A DNA stretch of 64,000 nucleotides from Micavibrio sp. UBA2638 (GCA_002359735.1 DENS01000001.1:196671-260670), one strand, 5' to 3'. Positions 8,991 through 20,100 are shown, counted from the first letter of the stretch. Program-made: numbers and translations. Notes: generated by a model not told the origin, from the sequence alone.

Positions 8991-9476
8991 CTAATTTAAA
9001 ATCATAATTACATAATTTAAATACGCCGCAAAACAGCCCCAAACGAAGGTTGGCACTGCATAAATGGCCGCACGGCGACAGGCACTCCATGCCAATAAAA
9101 TAAATCCGGCCAGCACAATATCCAGCGCAACAATCCAGTAAAACCCGTATGCGATTTCATGGCCGGCAAAAAAGACAAAGCTCCACCCCCAGTTCATCAT
9201 CATTTGTAACCAAAAAATAATGAAGACAGCCGTCAGGCCATGGCTTTTGAAATGTTGCCAGACTCGGTGCCCGGCCAGGGCCAATAACACATATAATACG
9301 CTCCACACAATGGGAAACACAATGTCAGGCGGCGTTAATACCGATTTAGCAAGCGTATCATACCACCCCATATTGGCCCGCGTTATCTGGCCAATACCAT
9401 AAGAAATTGTCTGGAATGCAGCAATCCATAATAAGGGGGTAAAATACCGACGTTTGAACTTGCTTATAAAAGTCAT
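8991..9476 (-). CDS. TspO/MBR family tryptophan-rich sensory protein
   Basis: A 161-residue membrane protein with five predicted helices. The family pattern is present: WYDTLAKSVLTPPD, then FPIVWSVLYVLLALAG, and MNWGWSFVFFAGHEIAYGF in the middle. TspO proteins bind tetrapyrroles and act in porphyrin- and oxygen-linked regulation or stress responses in the outer or cytoplasmic membrane; the actual ligand here is unknown. The gene begins three bases after the thrS stop, so it is part of that leftward transcript and lies between thrS and infC, which are direct neighbours in many bacteria. Confidence 0.9.
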   Translation of the reverse strand: MTFISKFKRRYFTPLLWIAAFQTISYGIGQITRANMGWYDTLAKSVLTPPDIVFPIVWSVLYVLLALAGHRVWQHFKSHGLTAVFIIFWLQMMMNWGWSFVFFAGHEIAYGFYWIVALDIVLAGFILLAWSACRRAAIYAVPTFVWGCFAAYLNYVIMILN

Positions 9477-9479
9477 CGT

Positions 9480-11486
9480 TTAATAAGGGGGCTGTGCTTC
9501 TTTGATCAGCGCTTGAACAGCATCGTCCAGACGCTGTACGTCCTGCGCCTGAGACCCCAAACGACGAATGGCCACGGTTTTTTCCTCTGCCTCGCGGACT
9601 CCAACAACAAATAAATTTGGTACCTTGGCATGTGAATGCTCCCGTACCTTGTAATTTATTTTTTCATTACGAATATCAAGTTCAGCACGGATCCCGGCAT
9701 CAACAAGTGTTTTGCATATTTCTCTGGCGTAATCATCAGCCTTTTCCGTGATCGTCGCGATTACTACCTGCGTCGGTGCCAGCCATAACGGTAATTTACC
9801 GGCATAACTTTCAATCATAATACCAATAAAACGCTCAATAGATCCTAGAATTGCTCTATGCAGCATCACGGGTCTATGGCGGTTGCCGTCCGATCCAACG
9901 TAGCTGGCATCCAGGCGTTCGGGCAAATTAAAATCAAGCTGTAATGTGGCGCAGCCCCATTCCCGGCCAATTGCATCACGAATAATAAAACCAAGTTTCG
10001 GGCCATAAAAAGCGCCATCACCTTCTGAAATATTATACGGCAAGCCAATGGCATCCATCGCATCCATCAAGCCTTTTTCCGCCTTATCCCACATTTCATC
10101 TGTACCGATGCGCTGTTCAGGGCGTGTTTCGAGGGTTACCGTGTAATCTTCAAAACCCAGATCCTTGTATATAGCTTTCGTTAACTCACAGAATTTAATG
10201 CTCTCTTCCAAAATCTGGTCTTCACTGCAAAAAATATGCGCATCATCTTGGGTAAACTGCCGGACACGCAACAAACCATGTAATGCCCCGTGCGCTTCAT
10301 TACGATGACAACAGCCAAATTCGGACAAACGGATCGGCAAATCTTTATAAGACTTAATACCCTGATTAAAAATCTGAACATGCGCAGGACAGTTCATTGG
10401 TTTAAGGGCAAGAAATTCTTTGGGTTCTTCCTTGAAAATCGGTCCGTCTTCTTCCGTATTCGGGACAACATCGGGAACAACAAACATATCCTCACGGTAT
10501 TTTTGCCAGTGGCCGGATTGCTCCCAGAACTTGGAATGCATTAATTGCGGGGTCTTTACCTCTTTATACCCGCCATCACGCAAGCGGCGGCGCATATATT
10601 GCTCCAGCTCCTGCCAGATCAAACACCCCTTTTCATGCCAGAACACAGACCCCTGTGCCTCTTCCTGCATATGAAACAGGTTCATTTCGCGCCCCAATTT
10701 ACGGTGATCGCGTTTTTCGGCCTCTTCCAATTGATGAAGATATTGTTTGAGCTCTTTATCATTACGCCAGGCGGTCCCATAAATACGGGTCAGCATTTGT
10801 TTGGAACTATCGCCGCGCCAATAGGCGCCGGCAAGATTCATCAGCTTAAACACACCAACATGTTTTAAACTGGGCAAATGCGGGCCGCGGCAAAGGTCAA
10901 TAAAACCACTATCCCCTTGTGCATATAACTGGAAATTATCATCCTGATCGGCCCGTTCAATGATATCGACCTTATAAGGTTCACCACGCTCATCAAAAAC
11001 CTTAATGGCCTCAGCTTTGCTGTTCAAAGATTTTACAATCGGCGCATTGGTTTCTTTAATTTTTCGCATTTCCTTCTCGATCTTTTCCAGATCATCCGAA
11101 GAAAGCGGATCTTTAAATTCAATATCGTAATAAAATCCATTCTCAATAGTCGGGCCAATCGCCAGTTTGGCCTCGGGATATAGATTTTTCACGGCGCGGG
11201 CCAATAACTGCGCGGTCACCGTGTGTCGCATAATCTCCAGCCCCTCATCACTGTCCAGCATAATAAGGCTGAAATCCGCATCGCTAAGAATAGGGTCGCA
11301 CAAATCGCGCTGTTGTCCATTTACATTTACCGCTATAGCTTTCTTTGCCAAAGACGTTGCAATGCTTTCGGCAATTTCCAGACCGGTAACACCGGCCGAA
11401 TAAGAACGAACAGCACCGTCAGGTAATGTAATTTGAATATCGTTTGTCGCAGTATTGGTCATCATAAAAATGACGTTAGCGCTCAT
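9480..11486 (-). CDS. thrS: Threonine--tRNA ligase
   Basis: A 668-residue class II aminoacyl-tRNA synthetase. An N-terminal TGS domain starts at ITLPDGAVRSYSAG, followed by the second editing domain (HxxxH-type) and the catalytic core with MNCPAHV and CCHRNEAHGALHGLLRVRQF. Cys and His residues in these motifs bind the catalytic zinc. A C-terminal anticodon-binding domain follows (LAPTQVVIAT onward). It charges tRNA-Thr and edits Ser-tRNA-Thr. The longest start (11486) overlaps the end of the HlyD-like gene by 11 bases; methionines at 11465 or 11462 would also fit the family length and none has a clear ribosome site. It appears to be read through from the secretion operon upstream. Confidence 0.96.
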   Translation of the reverse strand: MSANVIFMMTNTATNDIQITLPDGAVRSYSAGVTGLEIAESIATSLAKKAIAVNVNGQQRDLCDPILSDADFSLIMLDSDEGLEIMRHTVTAQLLARAVKNLYPEAKLAIGPTIENGFYYDIEFKDPLSSDDLEKIEKEMRKIKETNAPIVKSLNSKAEAIKVFDERGEPYKVDIIERADQDDNFQLYAQGDSGFIDLCRGPHLPSLKHVGVFKLMNLAGAYWRGDSSKQMLTRIYGTAWRNDKELKQYLHQLEEAEKRDHRKLGREMNLFHMQEEAQGSVFWHEKGCLIWQELEQYMRRRLRDGGYKEVKTPQLMHSKFWEQSGHWQKYREDMFVVPDVVPNTEEDGPIFKEEPKEFLALKPMNCPAHVQIFNQGIKSYKDLPIRLSEFGCCHRNEAHGALHGLLRVRQFTQDDAHIFCSEDQILEESIKFCELTKAIYKDLGFEDYTVTLETRPEQRIGTDEMWDKAEKGLMDAMDAIGLPYNISEGDGAFYGPKLGFIIRDAIGREWGCATLQLDFNLPERLDASYVGSDGNRHRPVMLHRAILGSIERFIGIMIESYAGKLPLWLAPTQVVIATITEKADDYAREICKTLVDAGIRAELDIRNEKINYKVREHSHAKVPNLFVVGVREAEEKTVAIRRLGSQAQDVQRLDDAVQALIKEAQPPY

Positions 11487-12969
11487 TCATTGCGTTATCA
11501 AGCGTTTTAATAAACGGTTTCAGTAAATATTGCATAACTGTTTTTTCACCCGTCAAAACATCAACAGACGCAACCATGCCCGGAATAATCGGAAGCACTT
11601 CATTTTTGCGTTTTAATTCATTCTCGAAGGTACGCAACCGAACGCGATAAAAGCTGTTGCCTTCTTCATCTTCGATCGTGTCTGCGGATATATCAACAAC
11701 CTCGGCGTCCAAGCCGCCATAGATTGAAAAGTCATAGGCCGTAACTTTTACCACGGCCTTTTGTCCGGGATACAAGAAAGCAATATCCGATGGACGAATG
11801 CGGGCTTCAACCAACAATTGATCATCCAGAGGTACAATCTGAATAATATCTTCCCCGGGGCGAACAACACCGCCAACTGTATTGCCCTCAATGGCCTTAA
11901 TGGTACCGTTAACCGGGGAACGTAACTCCGTACGGGTTTTACGATCTTTTAGGGATGATAAGCGCTCTTTAATCTCGTTTAATTCAATCAATTTGGCAGA
12001 TAATTCTGTCTGTGCCTGGGCTTGCGTATTGGTGGTGACCTCATCAATGCGGGCCTTTACCTCTTCTACGGCAGATTTTGCCCGGGGCAAACTGGATAAA
12101 TATCCGTTTAATTCCGATCTTTTTTCACGCATCGTACGCTCCAGCTGCAATAGCTCGAGCTTTGGCGCAGAACCGCGTGCAACCAGCGGCTCTATCATTT
12201 CCATTTCCTGCCGTTGTACACTAATGACACCGCGCGTATCGGCAATGCGGGTTTCAAGCTCACGCACCTCCTGCTCTCGTTGCATCAATTGCTGCTGGAA
12301 AATATTAATCTGGTTTTGCAACTGCTGGCGATTGGCCCGAAACGCGTTCATTTCTTCGGTCACCGATTGCGGGGCCGCCTGCATAACACTTTCCGGGAAT
12401 TCCACCGTGGCCTGACCTTCGGCTTCGGCCTGCAAACGGGTAATAGAGGCCATTAAACCATAATATCGCGCCTGATTGGCACCCAGATCGGAAGAGGCAT
12501 CAATATCACTGAGCCGTATCAAAATTTGCCCCTTCTCGACACGATCACCCTCCCGGACCAAAAATTCTTCGACAATACCGGCCTCCAAGGTTTGCAATGA
12601 CTGGATCTCGCTGGACGGTATAATCTTACCATCTCCGCGCGTCACTTCATCCAAAGTCGCCCAATTGGCCCACACCACAAAAATCACAAAAAACGCTGTA
12701 ATAAACAACAACAACAAATGGCGCGATAAAGGCAGGTCATCATCAACCACCTCAAAAAACGACAGGGCATGTGCTTCGGCGCGGCTAATTTGTTCTTTTG
12801 CCCAGCCTTGGCGAATACTATTCCACCCTTCTTTATCATTCATGGTTTCAGACGTGCCATCATCAGATTCTGGCTTGGCCGGGCCCTGAGGCGCGCCGCC
12901 CATTTTTAATTCAACCGGGTTTGTCTTAACCTCAGGCTCCTTATTTTGCTCTTGCTTCTTCTTGGCCAT
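11476..12969 (-). CDS. Type I secretion periplasmic adaptor, HlyD family
   Basis: A 497-residue membrane-fusion protein. A charged cytoplasmic N-terminus (residues 1-80) precedes one membrane helix at about 84-104 (LLLLFITAFFVIFVVWANWA). A lipoyl-like half follows (VEEFLVREGDRVEKGQIL), then a long coiled coil at about 165-330 rich in Gln/Glu/Arg. The second lipoyl half (LRSPVNGTIKAIEGNTVGGVV) and a beta-barrel domain complete the chain. It bridges the ABC exporter in the inner membrane and the TolC-like channel. It starts two bases after the exporter gene behind GAGGTG and its 3' end overlaps thrS. Closest named relatives are LapC/HlyD of adhesin exporters. Confidence 0.93.
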   Translation of the reverse strand: MAKKKQEQNKEPEVKTNPVELKMGGAPQGPAKPESDDGTSETMNDKEGWNSIRQGWAKEQISRAEAHALSFFEVVDDDLPLSRHLLLLFITAFFVIFVVWANWATLDEVTRGDGKIIPSSEIQSLQTLEAGIVEEFLVREGDRVEKGQILIRLSDIDASSDLGANQARYYGLMASITRLQAEAEGQATVEFPESVMQAAPQSVTEEMNAFRANRQQLQNQINIFQQQLMQREQEVRELETRIADTRGVISVQRQEMEMIEPLVARGSAPKLELLQLERTMREKRSELNGYLSSLPRAKSAVEEVKARIDEVTTNTQAQAQTELSAKLIELNEIKERLSSLKDRKTRTELRSPVNGTIKAIEGNTVGGVVRPGEDIIQIVPLDDQLLVEARIRPSDIAFLYPGQKAVVKVTAYDFSIYGGLDAEVVDISADTIEDEEGNSFYRVRLRTFENELKRKNEVLPIIPGMVASVDVLTGEKTVMQYLLKPFIKTLDNAMNER

Positions 12970-12971
12970 AC

Positions 12972-15452
12972 TTACACCTCTGTCTGCTCGGCCGCGGTGC
13001 CGTATTGGCGCGCCTGTAATTTACGGATAACCTCATCTTTCGGGCCATAGGCCACAAGGCGGCCACGGTCAATCAGGATTAATTTATCAACAAGACCCAA
13101 CATCGCGCCTTTATGCGTAATCAAAATAGTGGTTTTGCCTTCACAGAGTTTGGACAATCTGGCCTTTAAACGGTTTTCAGAAGCCGGGTCCATTGAGGCG
13201 GTCGGCTCATCCAACACCAAAATCGGTGGGTCATATAATAACGCGCGCGCAATGGCGACGGCCTGACGCTGTCCACCGGAAAGCGATTCACCGCGTTCCC
13301 CGACCGGAGTATCCAACCCGGCTGATGAATCTTTTAAAAACTCCATTACGCCGGAAAGCTCCGCCGCCTTTAATACAGCACGGTCAGGGGCGGTTTCATG
13401 ACCCATCGTGATATTGTCCCGCACAGAACCAAAAAACAGCTGCGGGCTCTGTTGAACGGCACCAACATTGCGGCGCAAATCACCCGGATCAATCTGACGA
13501 ACATCTGTGCCATCAATCTGAACGGATCCGCTGGTGGGTTCATACAAATTAACCAAAAGCCGTTCTAAGGTGGTTTTACCGGACCCAACAGCGCCAATAA
13601 TACCAACGCGGTCCCCTGGCTTGATTGTAAAGCTGAGATTATTAACAGCAGGCGTAGTCTGGTTCGGGTAATTAAAGATAACCTCACGAAACTCTACTTC
13701 ACCCCTACAATCAGGCATAGGCACAAAATGCTTGCCCATTGGGCGCTCCACCGGCTTTTTCATCAGCTCATCCAAGTGGAATAAAGCCTCTTTCGACTGA
13801 TTATAACGCGTCATCAATCCGGCCACTTGTGCCAATGGCGCCATGGCCCGGCCCGAAATAATAACACAGGCAATCAAGGCCCCCATGGACAGCTGGGCAT
13901 CGGCAATCAAAAACACCCCGACAATAACAATCAAAACACTTACGACCTGCTGTACGAAAACGGCCCAATTCTGCGCAAAGGCCGATAAACGGCGGGATTT
14001 AACGGCGGTGCGTGACGCTTTATCCGTTAACTCTTCCCATTGACGTTGCGTATGACCTTCCGCGGCCTGCACTTTTATAGTTTCCAACCCGATAATCGTT
14101 TCAAATAACAGGGCGTTTTTTAACGCGCTTTCGTTTAAAGACTGGCGTATGACTTTTGATAAAGGTTTTTGCAGCAAAAACCCCACTCCAATGACCACAG
14201 GAATGGCCGCCAAAGGCACAAACGCAATCGGACCACCGATTAAGGCAATAAAGCCGATAAAAATAAGCACAAAAGGCAAATCAACAATTGTGACCATTGT
14301 GGCCGATGTAAAAAAATCGCGTAAAGTTTCAAATTCCCGCATATTACTGGCCAAGACGCCCGCGCTTGGGGGGCGCGCCGTCATGGTCATGCCCAAAATT
14401 TGTTCAAACAGAGAGGCCGATATTTGCACATCGGCCTTACGACCCGCCACATCCAACAAATGGGCCCGCAAATTTTTTAAAAGGAAATCAAAGACATAGA
14501 CAACCAAAATACCGGCGGCCAGAACCCACAGCGTGTCAAAGGCATTATTTGGCACCACCCTGTCATAGACATTCATAATGAAGATCGATCCGGCAATGGC
14601 AAAGATATTAATCATGATCGCGGCAATAAAGACCTCGGTATAAAGCACCTTATTCTTCTTAAGCGCGGCCCAGAACCAATCCCGGGCATTGTCTATCTCG
14701 GCCGGGCCGGCCCGTTCATCACTGCGGGCGATCGGGCGCACAAAGAATGCATATCCCGTATACAATTTCTTTAACTCGGCCAGCGTTATAACCTGTTTTT
14801 CATCCTTGGTCTCGGGAAACTGCACCGTAAATTTAGTATCCGGGTCCAACTCTATTTCTGCATTGCTTTTAGATTTATGCGGAGCCTTGGCTTTACCGGA
14901 AGGAAATTCGATTGACCATATAACGCAGGCCTGCCCTTGTTCCAGGGTAATGATACAGGGTAAATTCGGTGCAATGGCCAATGATTCCAGCGAACGTTCA
15001 ACCAAATTCGCGCGCATATCCGCGCGCTCCGCAGCCCGCAAGAACAACAAGGGCGTAATACCGGCCTTACCAATCGGTAAACCGGCCGTTAACGCCGCAA
15101 TAGACGTACGCCGCCCATAATAACCGGCCAGAACGCGCAAACATTCAACCAAAGGGTTATGCAAGGCAAGCCGGTCCGATTGAAGCGGCCATTCATTGCT
15201 ATCATCAGCGTAGCTTTCATTCGGCTTCTGGTCAGCAGAGGCATCTGAAGAAGATGCAGAGGAAGACGAAGACTGAGGGGACTCAGTGGATGCAGAGGCC
15301 TGCGTGTCTTTCGCATCAGGTTCCCCGGAAGAAGAAGCATTAAAAGATGCGTTAGAATCAGAAAGGCCGCCTTCCTGTTCGGGGGATGCATCCCCCTTTA
15401 CGTCAGCGGCCTTAATTTTATCTGTTTTACTTTTTTTATCGGGATCGTTCAC
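12972..15452 (-). CDS. Type I secretion ABC exporter, LapB-like
   Basis: An 826-residue fused permease-ATPase. Residues 1-100 are a Ser/Ala/Asp-rich low-complexity tail. A C39-peptidase-like domain follows (about 105-235); the DCG motif of active C39 proteases is replaced by LVECL, so it is probably a non-cleaving substrate-docking domain as in LapB/HlyB. The transmembrane domain spans about 270-560. The ATPase shows Walker A GAVGSGKTTLERLL near residue 620, signature LSGGQRQAVAIARA near 724, then VLDEPTASMD. It powers one-step export of RTX proteins with C-terminal signals. The start is GTG at 15452 with AAGGA upstream, 19 bases after the tolC-like stop. Confidence 0.94.
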   Translation of the reverse strand: MNDPDKKSKTDKIKAADVKGDASPEQEGGLSDSNASFNASSSGEPDAKDTQASASTESPQSSSSSASSSDASADQKPNESYADDSNEWPLQSDRLALHNPLVECLRVLAGYYGRRTSIAALTAGLPIGKAGITPLLFLRAAERADMRANLVERSLESLAIAPNLPCIITLEQGQACVIWSIEFPSGKAKAPHKSKSNAEIELDPDTKFTVQFPETKDEKQVITLAELKKLYTGYAFFVRPIARSDERAGPAEIDNARDWFWAALKKNKVLYTEVFIAAIMINIFAIAGSIFIMNVYDRVVPNNAFDTLWVLAAGILVVYVFDFLLKNLRAHLLDVAGRKADVQISASLFEQILGMTMTARPPSAGVLASNMREFETLRDFFTSATMVTIVDLPFVLIFIGFIALIGGPIAFVPLAAIPVVIGVGFLLQKPLSKVIRQSLNESALKNALLFETIIGLETIKVQAAEGHTQRQWEELTDKASRTAVKSRRLSAFAQNWAVFVQQVVSVLIVIVGVFLIADAQLSMGALIACVIISGRAMAPLAQVAGLMTRYNQSKEALFHLDELMKKPVERPMGKHFVPMPDCRGEVEFREVIFNYPNQTTPAVNNLSFTIKPGDRVGIIGAVGSGKTTLERLLVNLYEPTSGSVQIDGTDVRQIDPGDLRRNVGAVQQSPQLFFGSVRDNITMGHETAPDRAVLKAAELSGVMEFLKDSSAGLDTPVGERGESLSGGQRQAVAIARALLYDPPILVLDEPTASMDPASENRLKARLSKLCEGKTTILITHKGAMLGLVDKLILIDRGRLVAYGPKDEVIRKLQARQYGTAAEQTEV

Positions 15453-15471
15453 AGATCATCCTTTTATAATT

Positions 15472-16950
15472 TTAACGGGCTTCCATTCTTTCTTCGAATG
15501 TCCATTTGTCATTCTCACTGACCAGACTTTCGCGCGGATATGACACCTCCAATGATGGAAGAAGTTCACCTTTCAGGGCCAATAAACGATAAATCGCCAG
15601 CATTTCCAAAAATTCTGAATTCACTGTATTCGAACGGGAAACAAACAATTCATTTTGTGAATCCAGAACATCTAACAGTGTACGACGATCAAGGTTAAAT
15701 TGGTCTTTATAGGCTTTTACAACTTCGGTATTGGCGTCAGCCTGAGCGGCAAATTGGCGTGCGCGTTCACCGGCGGCCACCATGGAAGCCCATGTTTGAC
15801 GGACATCATTCTCCAAAGAGCGGGCCGCTTCGGCACGGGATTCTTTAGATTGTTGATGACGGTGAATAAATTCACGAGAACGCGCCATATCGGCACCACC
15901 GCGATACAAATTCCAGTTCATAACAACCAGAGCAGATGCGCTGCGGTCACGACCTTCAACACCGCCCAAATCATGCCCCTGACGTGCATTCAACTGCAAA
16001 TCAACCTGCGGGTAAAATGTTGAGCGTGTTTTCAAAGCCTCAGCATAGGCCACTTCGATATCCGCGGCAAAAATATCCAATGTCGGGCTATGGGCCAATG
16101 ATTGTAACACTTCCTGATCCACATCTTGCGCCAGCAAATCATAAGGAATGACCGGCAATGTCAGATCACCGGGCGCATCACCAACTTCCTGACGATAACG
16201 GGATTCAGCGTTACGCAAGGACTGCATTGTATCGGTTACAGTTGCGCGGGCCTGTGACAAACGGGCCTTGATCTGTTCCAGATCAGCCTGCGTTGAACGT
16301 CCGGCACCAACGCCATCTTCAACCAAATCCATAATGGCAATATGTTCCGCCGCATTCTGACGGGCAATCATCAATAACTGACGTTGGCGCAACACTTCAA
16401 GATATGATTCAACAATGGCCAAACCGACAAGTTCCGCGGTTTCACGAACGCGATTGGCCGATGATGCAACACGGGCCTCCTGACGCTCCACTTCGTATTT
16501 TGTTTCAAATCCATCGAACAACATTTGTGTCAGGGTCAAACCAACTTCATAACGCCACATGCTTTCTGTGTCGTCATCGTCAAGACCGCCGCGTGTACCC
16601 GGATCATCGCTATATTCGTAACCGGTATCACCGTTCATATCAATGGATGGAAGGTATAGCGCCTCCCCCTGATTTAATTCTTCATCGGTTGCCCGTCTGC
16701 TGGCGGCAACAACCCCATACTCAGGATTGGTAGAAACCCCAATCGCCACAGCATCACGCAAGGTGGAAATTTTATTATTCGTCGCAGTAACCGGCGCTGG
16801 CGCACTGACTGCCGCATCACTAGGCATAGGTGACATCATGTCATCCTGCGCCTGAACAGCAGGAGAAACCATGAACAATGTTGCGCCAAGAGCGCTACCC
16901 AAACCCAATAAGCGCATTGTATTTTTTGAAATCACTGGAATTGTCCTCAT
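15472..16950 (-). CDS. TolC family outer-membrane channel of the type I secretion system
   Basis: A 492-residue protein with an N-terminal signal peptide (hydrophobic residues about 13-30, cleavage near VQAQ). Two outer-membrane efflux repeats follow, with long alpha-helical stretches rich in Gln, Ala and Arg and the pattern YLEVLRQRQLL. The C-terminal half has QFNLDRRTLLDVLDSQNELF, typical of AggA/LapE-type type I secretion channels. It forms the outer-membrane tunnel for the exporter encoded just downstream. A methionine at residue 12 is an alternative start that gives a more usual signal peptide. The 248 bp upstream contain a promoter candidate and the adhesin terminator, so channel, exporter and adaptor can be expressed separately from the adhesin. 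Confidence 0.93.
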   Translation of the reverse strand: MRTIPVISKNTMRLLGLGSALGATLFMVSPAVQAQDDMMSPMPSDAAVSAPAPVTATNNKISTLRDAVAIGVSTNPEYGVVAASRRATDEELNQGEALYLPSIDMNGDTGYEYSDDPGTRGGLDDDDTESMWRYEVGLTLTQMLFDGFETKYEVERQEARVASSANRVRETAELVGLAIVESYLEVLRQRQLLMIARQNAAEHIAIMDLVEDGVGAGRSTQADLEQIKARLSQARATVTDTMQSLRNAESRYRQEVGDAPGDLTLPVIPYDLLAQDVDQEVLQSLAHSPTLDIFAADIEVAYAEALKTRSTFYPQVDLQLNARQGHDLGGVEGRDRSASALVVMNWNLYRGGADMARSREFIHRHQQSKESRAEAARSLENDVRQTWASMVAAGERARQFAAQADANTEVVKAYKDQFNLDRRTLLDVLDSQNELFVSRSNTVNSEFLEMLAIYRLLALKGELLPSLEVSYPRESLVSENDKWTFEERMEAR

Positions 16951-17008
16951 TTTTTAAATCTGACAAGCTCGTTACCGAACTCATAATTAACTTACATTTA
17001 TGCCTGTT

Positions 17009-17037
17009 TTAATAGACATATGCAAGAATATCTTCAA
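17009..17037 (-). promoter_or_regulatory. Candidate promoter of the tolC-like/ABC/HlyD operon
   Basis: Reading leftward, TTGAAG (17037-17032) and TATTAA (17014-17009) are 17 bp apart, about 60 bp before the start at 16950. The rest of 16951-17198 is AT-rich with no further recognisable element apart from the terminator. Confidence 0.45.
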
Positions 17038-17135
17038 GAGGTTTTTTATCATAAAAAACAATGATGTATTTTTACAACATTAGGAAAAACCCGAAGACCC
17101 TTCCTCCATATATCTTACAATTATACGGGAAATAA

Positions 17136-17168
17136 TTAAGCCGGTTCTTTGCAGCAGAACCGGCTTAA
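17136..17168 (-). terminator. Hairpin after the giant adhesin gene
   Basis: A perfect 13-bp inverted repeat (17136-17148 and 17156-17168) with a seven-base loop lies 31 bp beyond the adhesin stop. The following T stretch is short on the minus strand (TTAATTATTT), so termination or transcript-end protection may be partial. Confidence 0.65.
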
Positions 17169-17198
17169 AGAAATGTCATAAAACATTTTAAGACGTCA

Positions 17199-20100
17199 TT
17201 AAACGATAATTCCGCCCTTGCTTGCCCCTGTTAAATCATCAAGAGTTACATCAACCCCTTCCAAAGTAACAAGCAACGTTGCAGCGGCCTGATCGCCACC
17301 ACCGGCGGCATCAACATATACCTCTGTATCCGCGCCAGAAGAGGCCGTGAACACAAAGTCGCTCAAGCTATCGGCAAGACTGTCATATCCGGTCAGAACA
17401 TCACCAATATCCAGTGCATCGCCTTCCGACAAATCAAAATCGGTAACGGTATCCTGACCGCCATTTTCAGTAAACACAAATGTGTCGGCGCCTTGGCCAC
17501 CGATCAGCGTGTCATTGCCGCCATTACCGACAATCACGTCATCACCGGCATCACCGTAAATGACATTATCATTATCATTACCATACAGATTGTCATTACC
17601 GATCGTTGTACCGTATTGATCACCATACAATGTCAGCGTGGCCGTTGATGTATCACCATCAGCATCGGTAATTGTGTAAGTAAAGGTATCAACAATATCT
17701 TCCACTGAGCCGGGATAGGTTACCTGAACATCGGCCAGCAACATCGACGCACCATCATAGAAACCGGCATCCGTTGAGTTAATGGAAACGCTTTCAATTA
17801 ACTTTCCACCGAAATCATCCGAAGACAATTCAAAATCGGCGTACCCGTTAACAATGATGGCCGGATCGAACTGGAATTCACCAATCTGCGATGTACCATC
17901 GGCAAAGTGAACCGTATAATCCAGTCCATATTCACCGTTGTTATTGTTGCTACCCAATTCAGAAATCGTCAAAATGACAGAGCTCGCATCCTGATCAAAG
18001 CTGATATCGAATGTTTCCCCTTTCGGATAGATTTTATCACTGCCTGATGGGCTGGCAATACCAAGACCAGATCCGTCGGCGGTATCAACCCAGCTAATAT
18101 CGTAATCACCGACATTGGCAATCGCGACTGTAATCCCGTTATTGGTTATGCTGGTCTGATTACCATAAGCATCAGAAGCCGCCGGGTTCAAACGGGCACT
18201 AGTGCCGCCTGTAACCGTTGAGAGGCCGGGCTTCAAGGTATAGCTGTATTCACCATTTGCCGCAATTGTCAGGGTACCATATGTCCCGTCAACAACAGTG
18301 GAGCTTCCAACCAATACGGCATGACCATCAACATCCGTGACCAAAGTATCCGCATCCTGACTGAGCGTATCAGCAGCATTCGATCCGCCATTTTCACCGC
18401 TCAGAACATTACCGTCAGCCGATCCCTGCACCGGATTAATCGCACTCAGACTGGCATAAAGATCATTAGCATCCTGAACATCCAACGCTGTTCCATCGCT
18501 GTCAATCTGGCCCAAACGGCCCAGCGTTGTGGCATTAACACCAATACCAACGCCGACAACTTCGGTACTGAGTGATTGCAGCAAATCAATCTCGCTCACG
18601 GTATCGGTTGCTGTATTGCCATCAATCTCGGCCATTACCAGATCAGCAGACCCGGATGATGTACCGCCGCTATTATTCACATAGCGGTTTGGTTCCCCAT
18701 CCGATACGAAGTACGTATAGGTTTCGGCACCGGCAATCGGGCTATTGGCCGTATTGCCCTGCAGCCAGTCAATAGCAGATTGCATCGGGGCTTCATAATT
18801 TGTGAACCCGCTGGCATTCATGCCATTGATAAAGTTAATGGCCGCGTTCAGTTCCGCATCCGAACTGACATTAAAGGTGGCAGAGGCCTGATCTGACGTT
18901 GCGAACGGCACAATGTGAACCTTAACACTGCCGCCTTTGTAATCATTATAATCCTGCAACAAATTAGAAACAGATGATTTCAAAAGGGCAATCTGTTCAC
19001 CGGCCATTGATCCGGACACATCCAGGATCAAGGCGATGTTAAAGTCTTTACCGATTTCTTCAATCTGATAGGCATTAATATCATCATGGGCCACCGGAGC
19101 ATCATCAAAGACCTTCACTGTGATCTTGCCGGCGGCACTATCATTATCAGCATCTTTGACATTTACATCGAATTTCATGGTAATCACATCATCAGGATTT
19201 GTTGCATCCGCATGATCCATTTGACCCAGCAATGTGAAATTATAATGACCATTATTTTCATTCAACTCCAGCGTAAAGATAGTCTCACCGGCGGCTTTAC
19301 CGACATAGGAGTTACCCTCCACCGTGATCTCGATCGGTGTGCCATTTGATGTCAAAGCACCATTTTTTGCACCGGTAAAGGTCACATCATTGGCGTTACC
19401 AACCAGATATGTCCCCGGACCGTCATTACCGAAATCTGCATCGACCTGACCGCTATCACTATCCTGATCCATTGTTGGAATAGTGAAATCAGTCTCATCA
19501 ACAGACAGGTCTGTCGTGCTGAGAATAACAGGCTGGTCATCCGGAATGGTAATATTGATCGTCAAATTGGCAAACGCCGTATCACCATCGCCATCGGTAA
19601 TTGTGTATTTAAACACCTCCTGCAAAGCATCAGCCGTCGTCGAGGTCGCTGTCAATTTATAGGTGTAAGACCCATCCGCATTGATCATCAACGTACCATA
19701 GGCACCGTCAATTGTGGCTGTTCCCGTACCGGACAGGCTTTCCACATCTGACCCAAATTGAATGTGGGTCAAGGTTGTATCCTGATCGGCACTTAAAATA
19801 TCAGCGGCGCCAGCCCCACCGTTCTGGCCGGTAATCACGTTACCACTGGTGGTACCATTCAATGGATTTGTTGATTGCAACGCGGCATCAAGATCATTGG
19901 GATCCTGAACATCCAACGCCGTTCCATCACTGTCAATCTGACCCAAACGGCCCAGCGTTGTGGCATTAACACCAATACCAACGCCAATTACCTCTGTGCT
20001 CAGCGATTGCAGCAAGTTAATCTCGCTTACGGTATCGGTTGCTGTATTGCCATCAATTTCGGCCATGACCAGATCGGCAGACCCGGACGATGTACCCCCG

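Noticed and set aside
12972..15452. Exporter as a bacteriocin maturation ABC transporter with active C39 protease
   Set aside because: The catalytic Cys motif of C39 peptidases is not conserved and the linked cargo is a giant RTX adhesin with a C-terminal signal.
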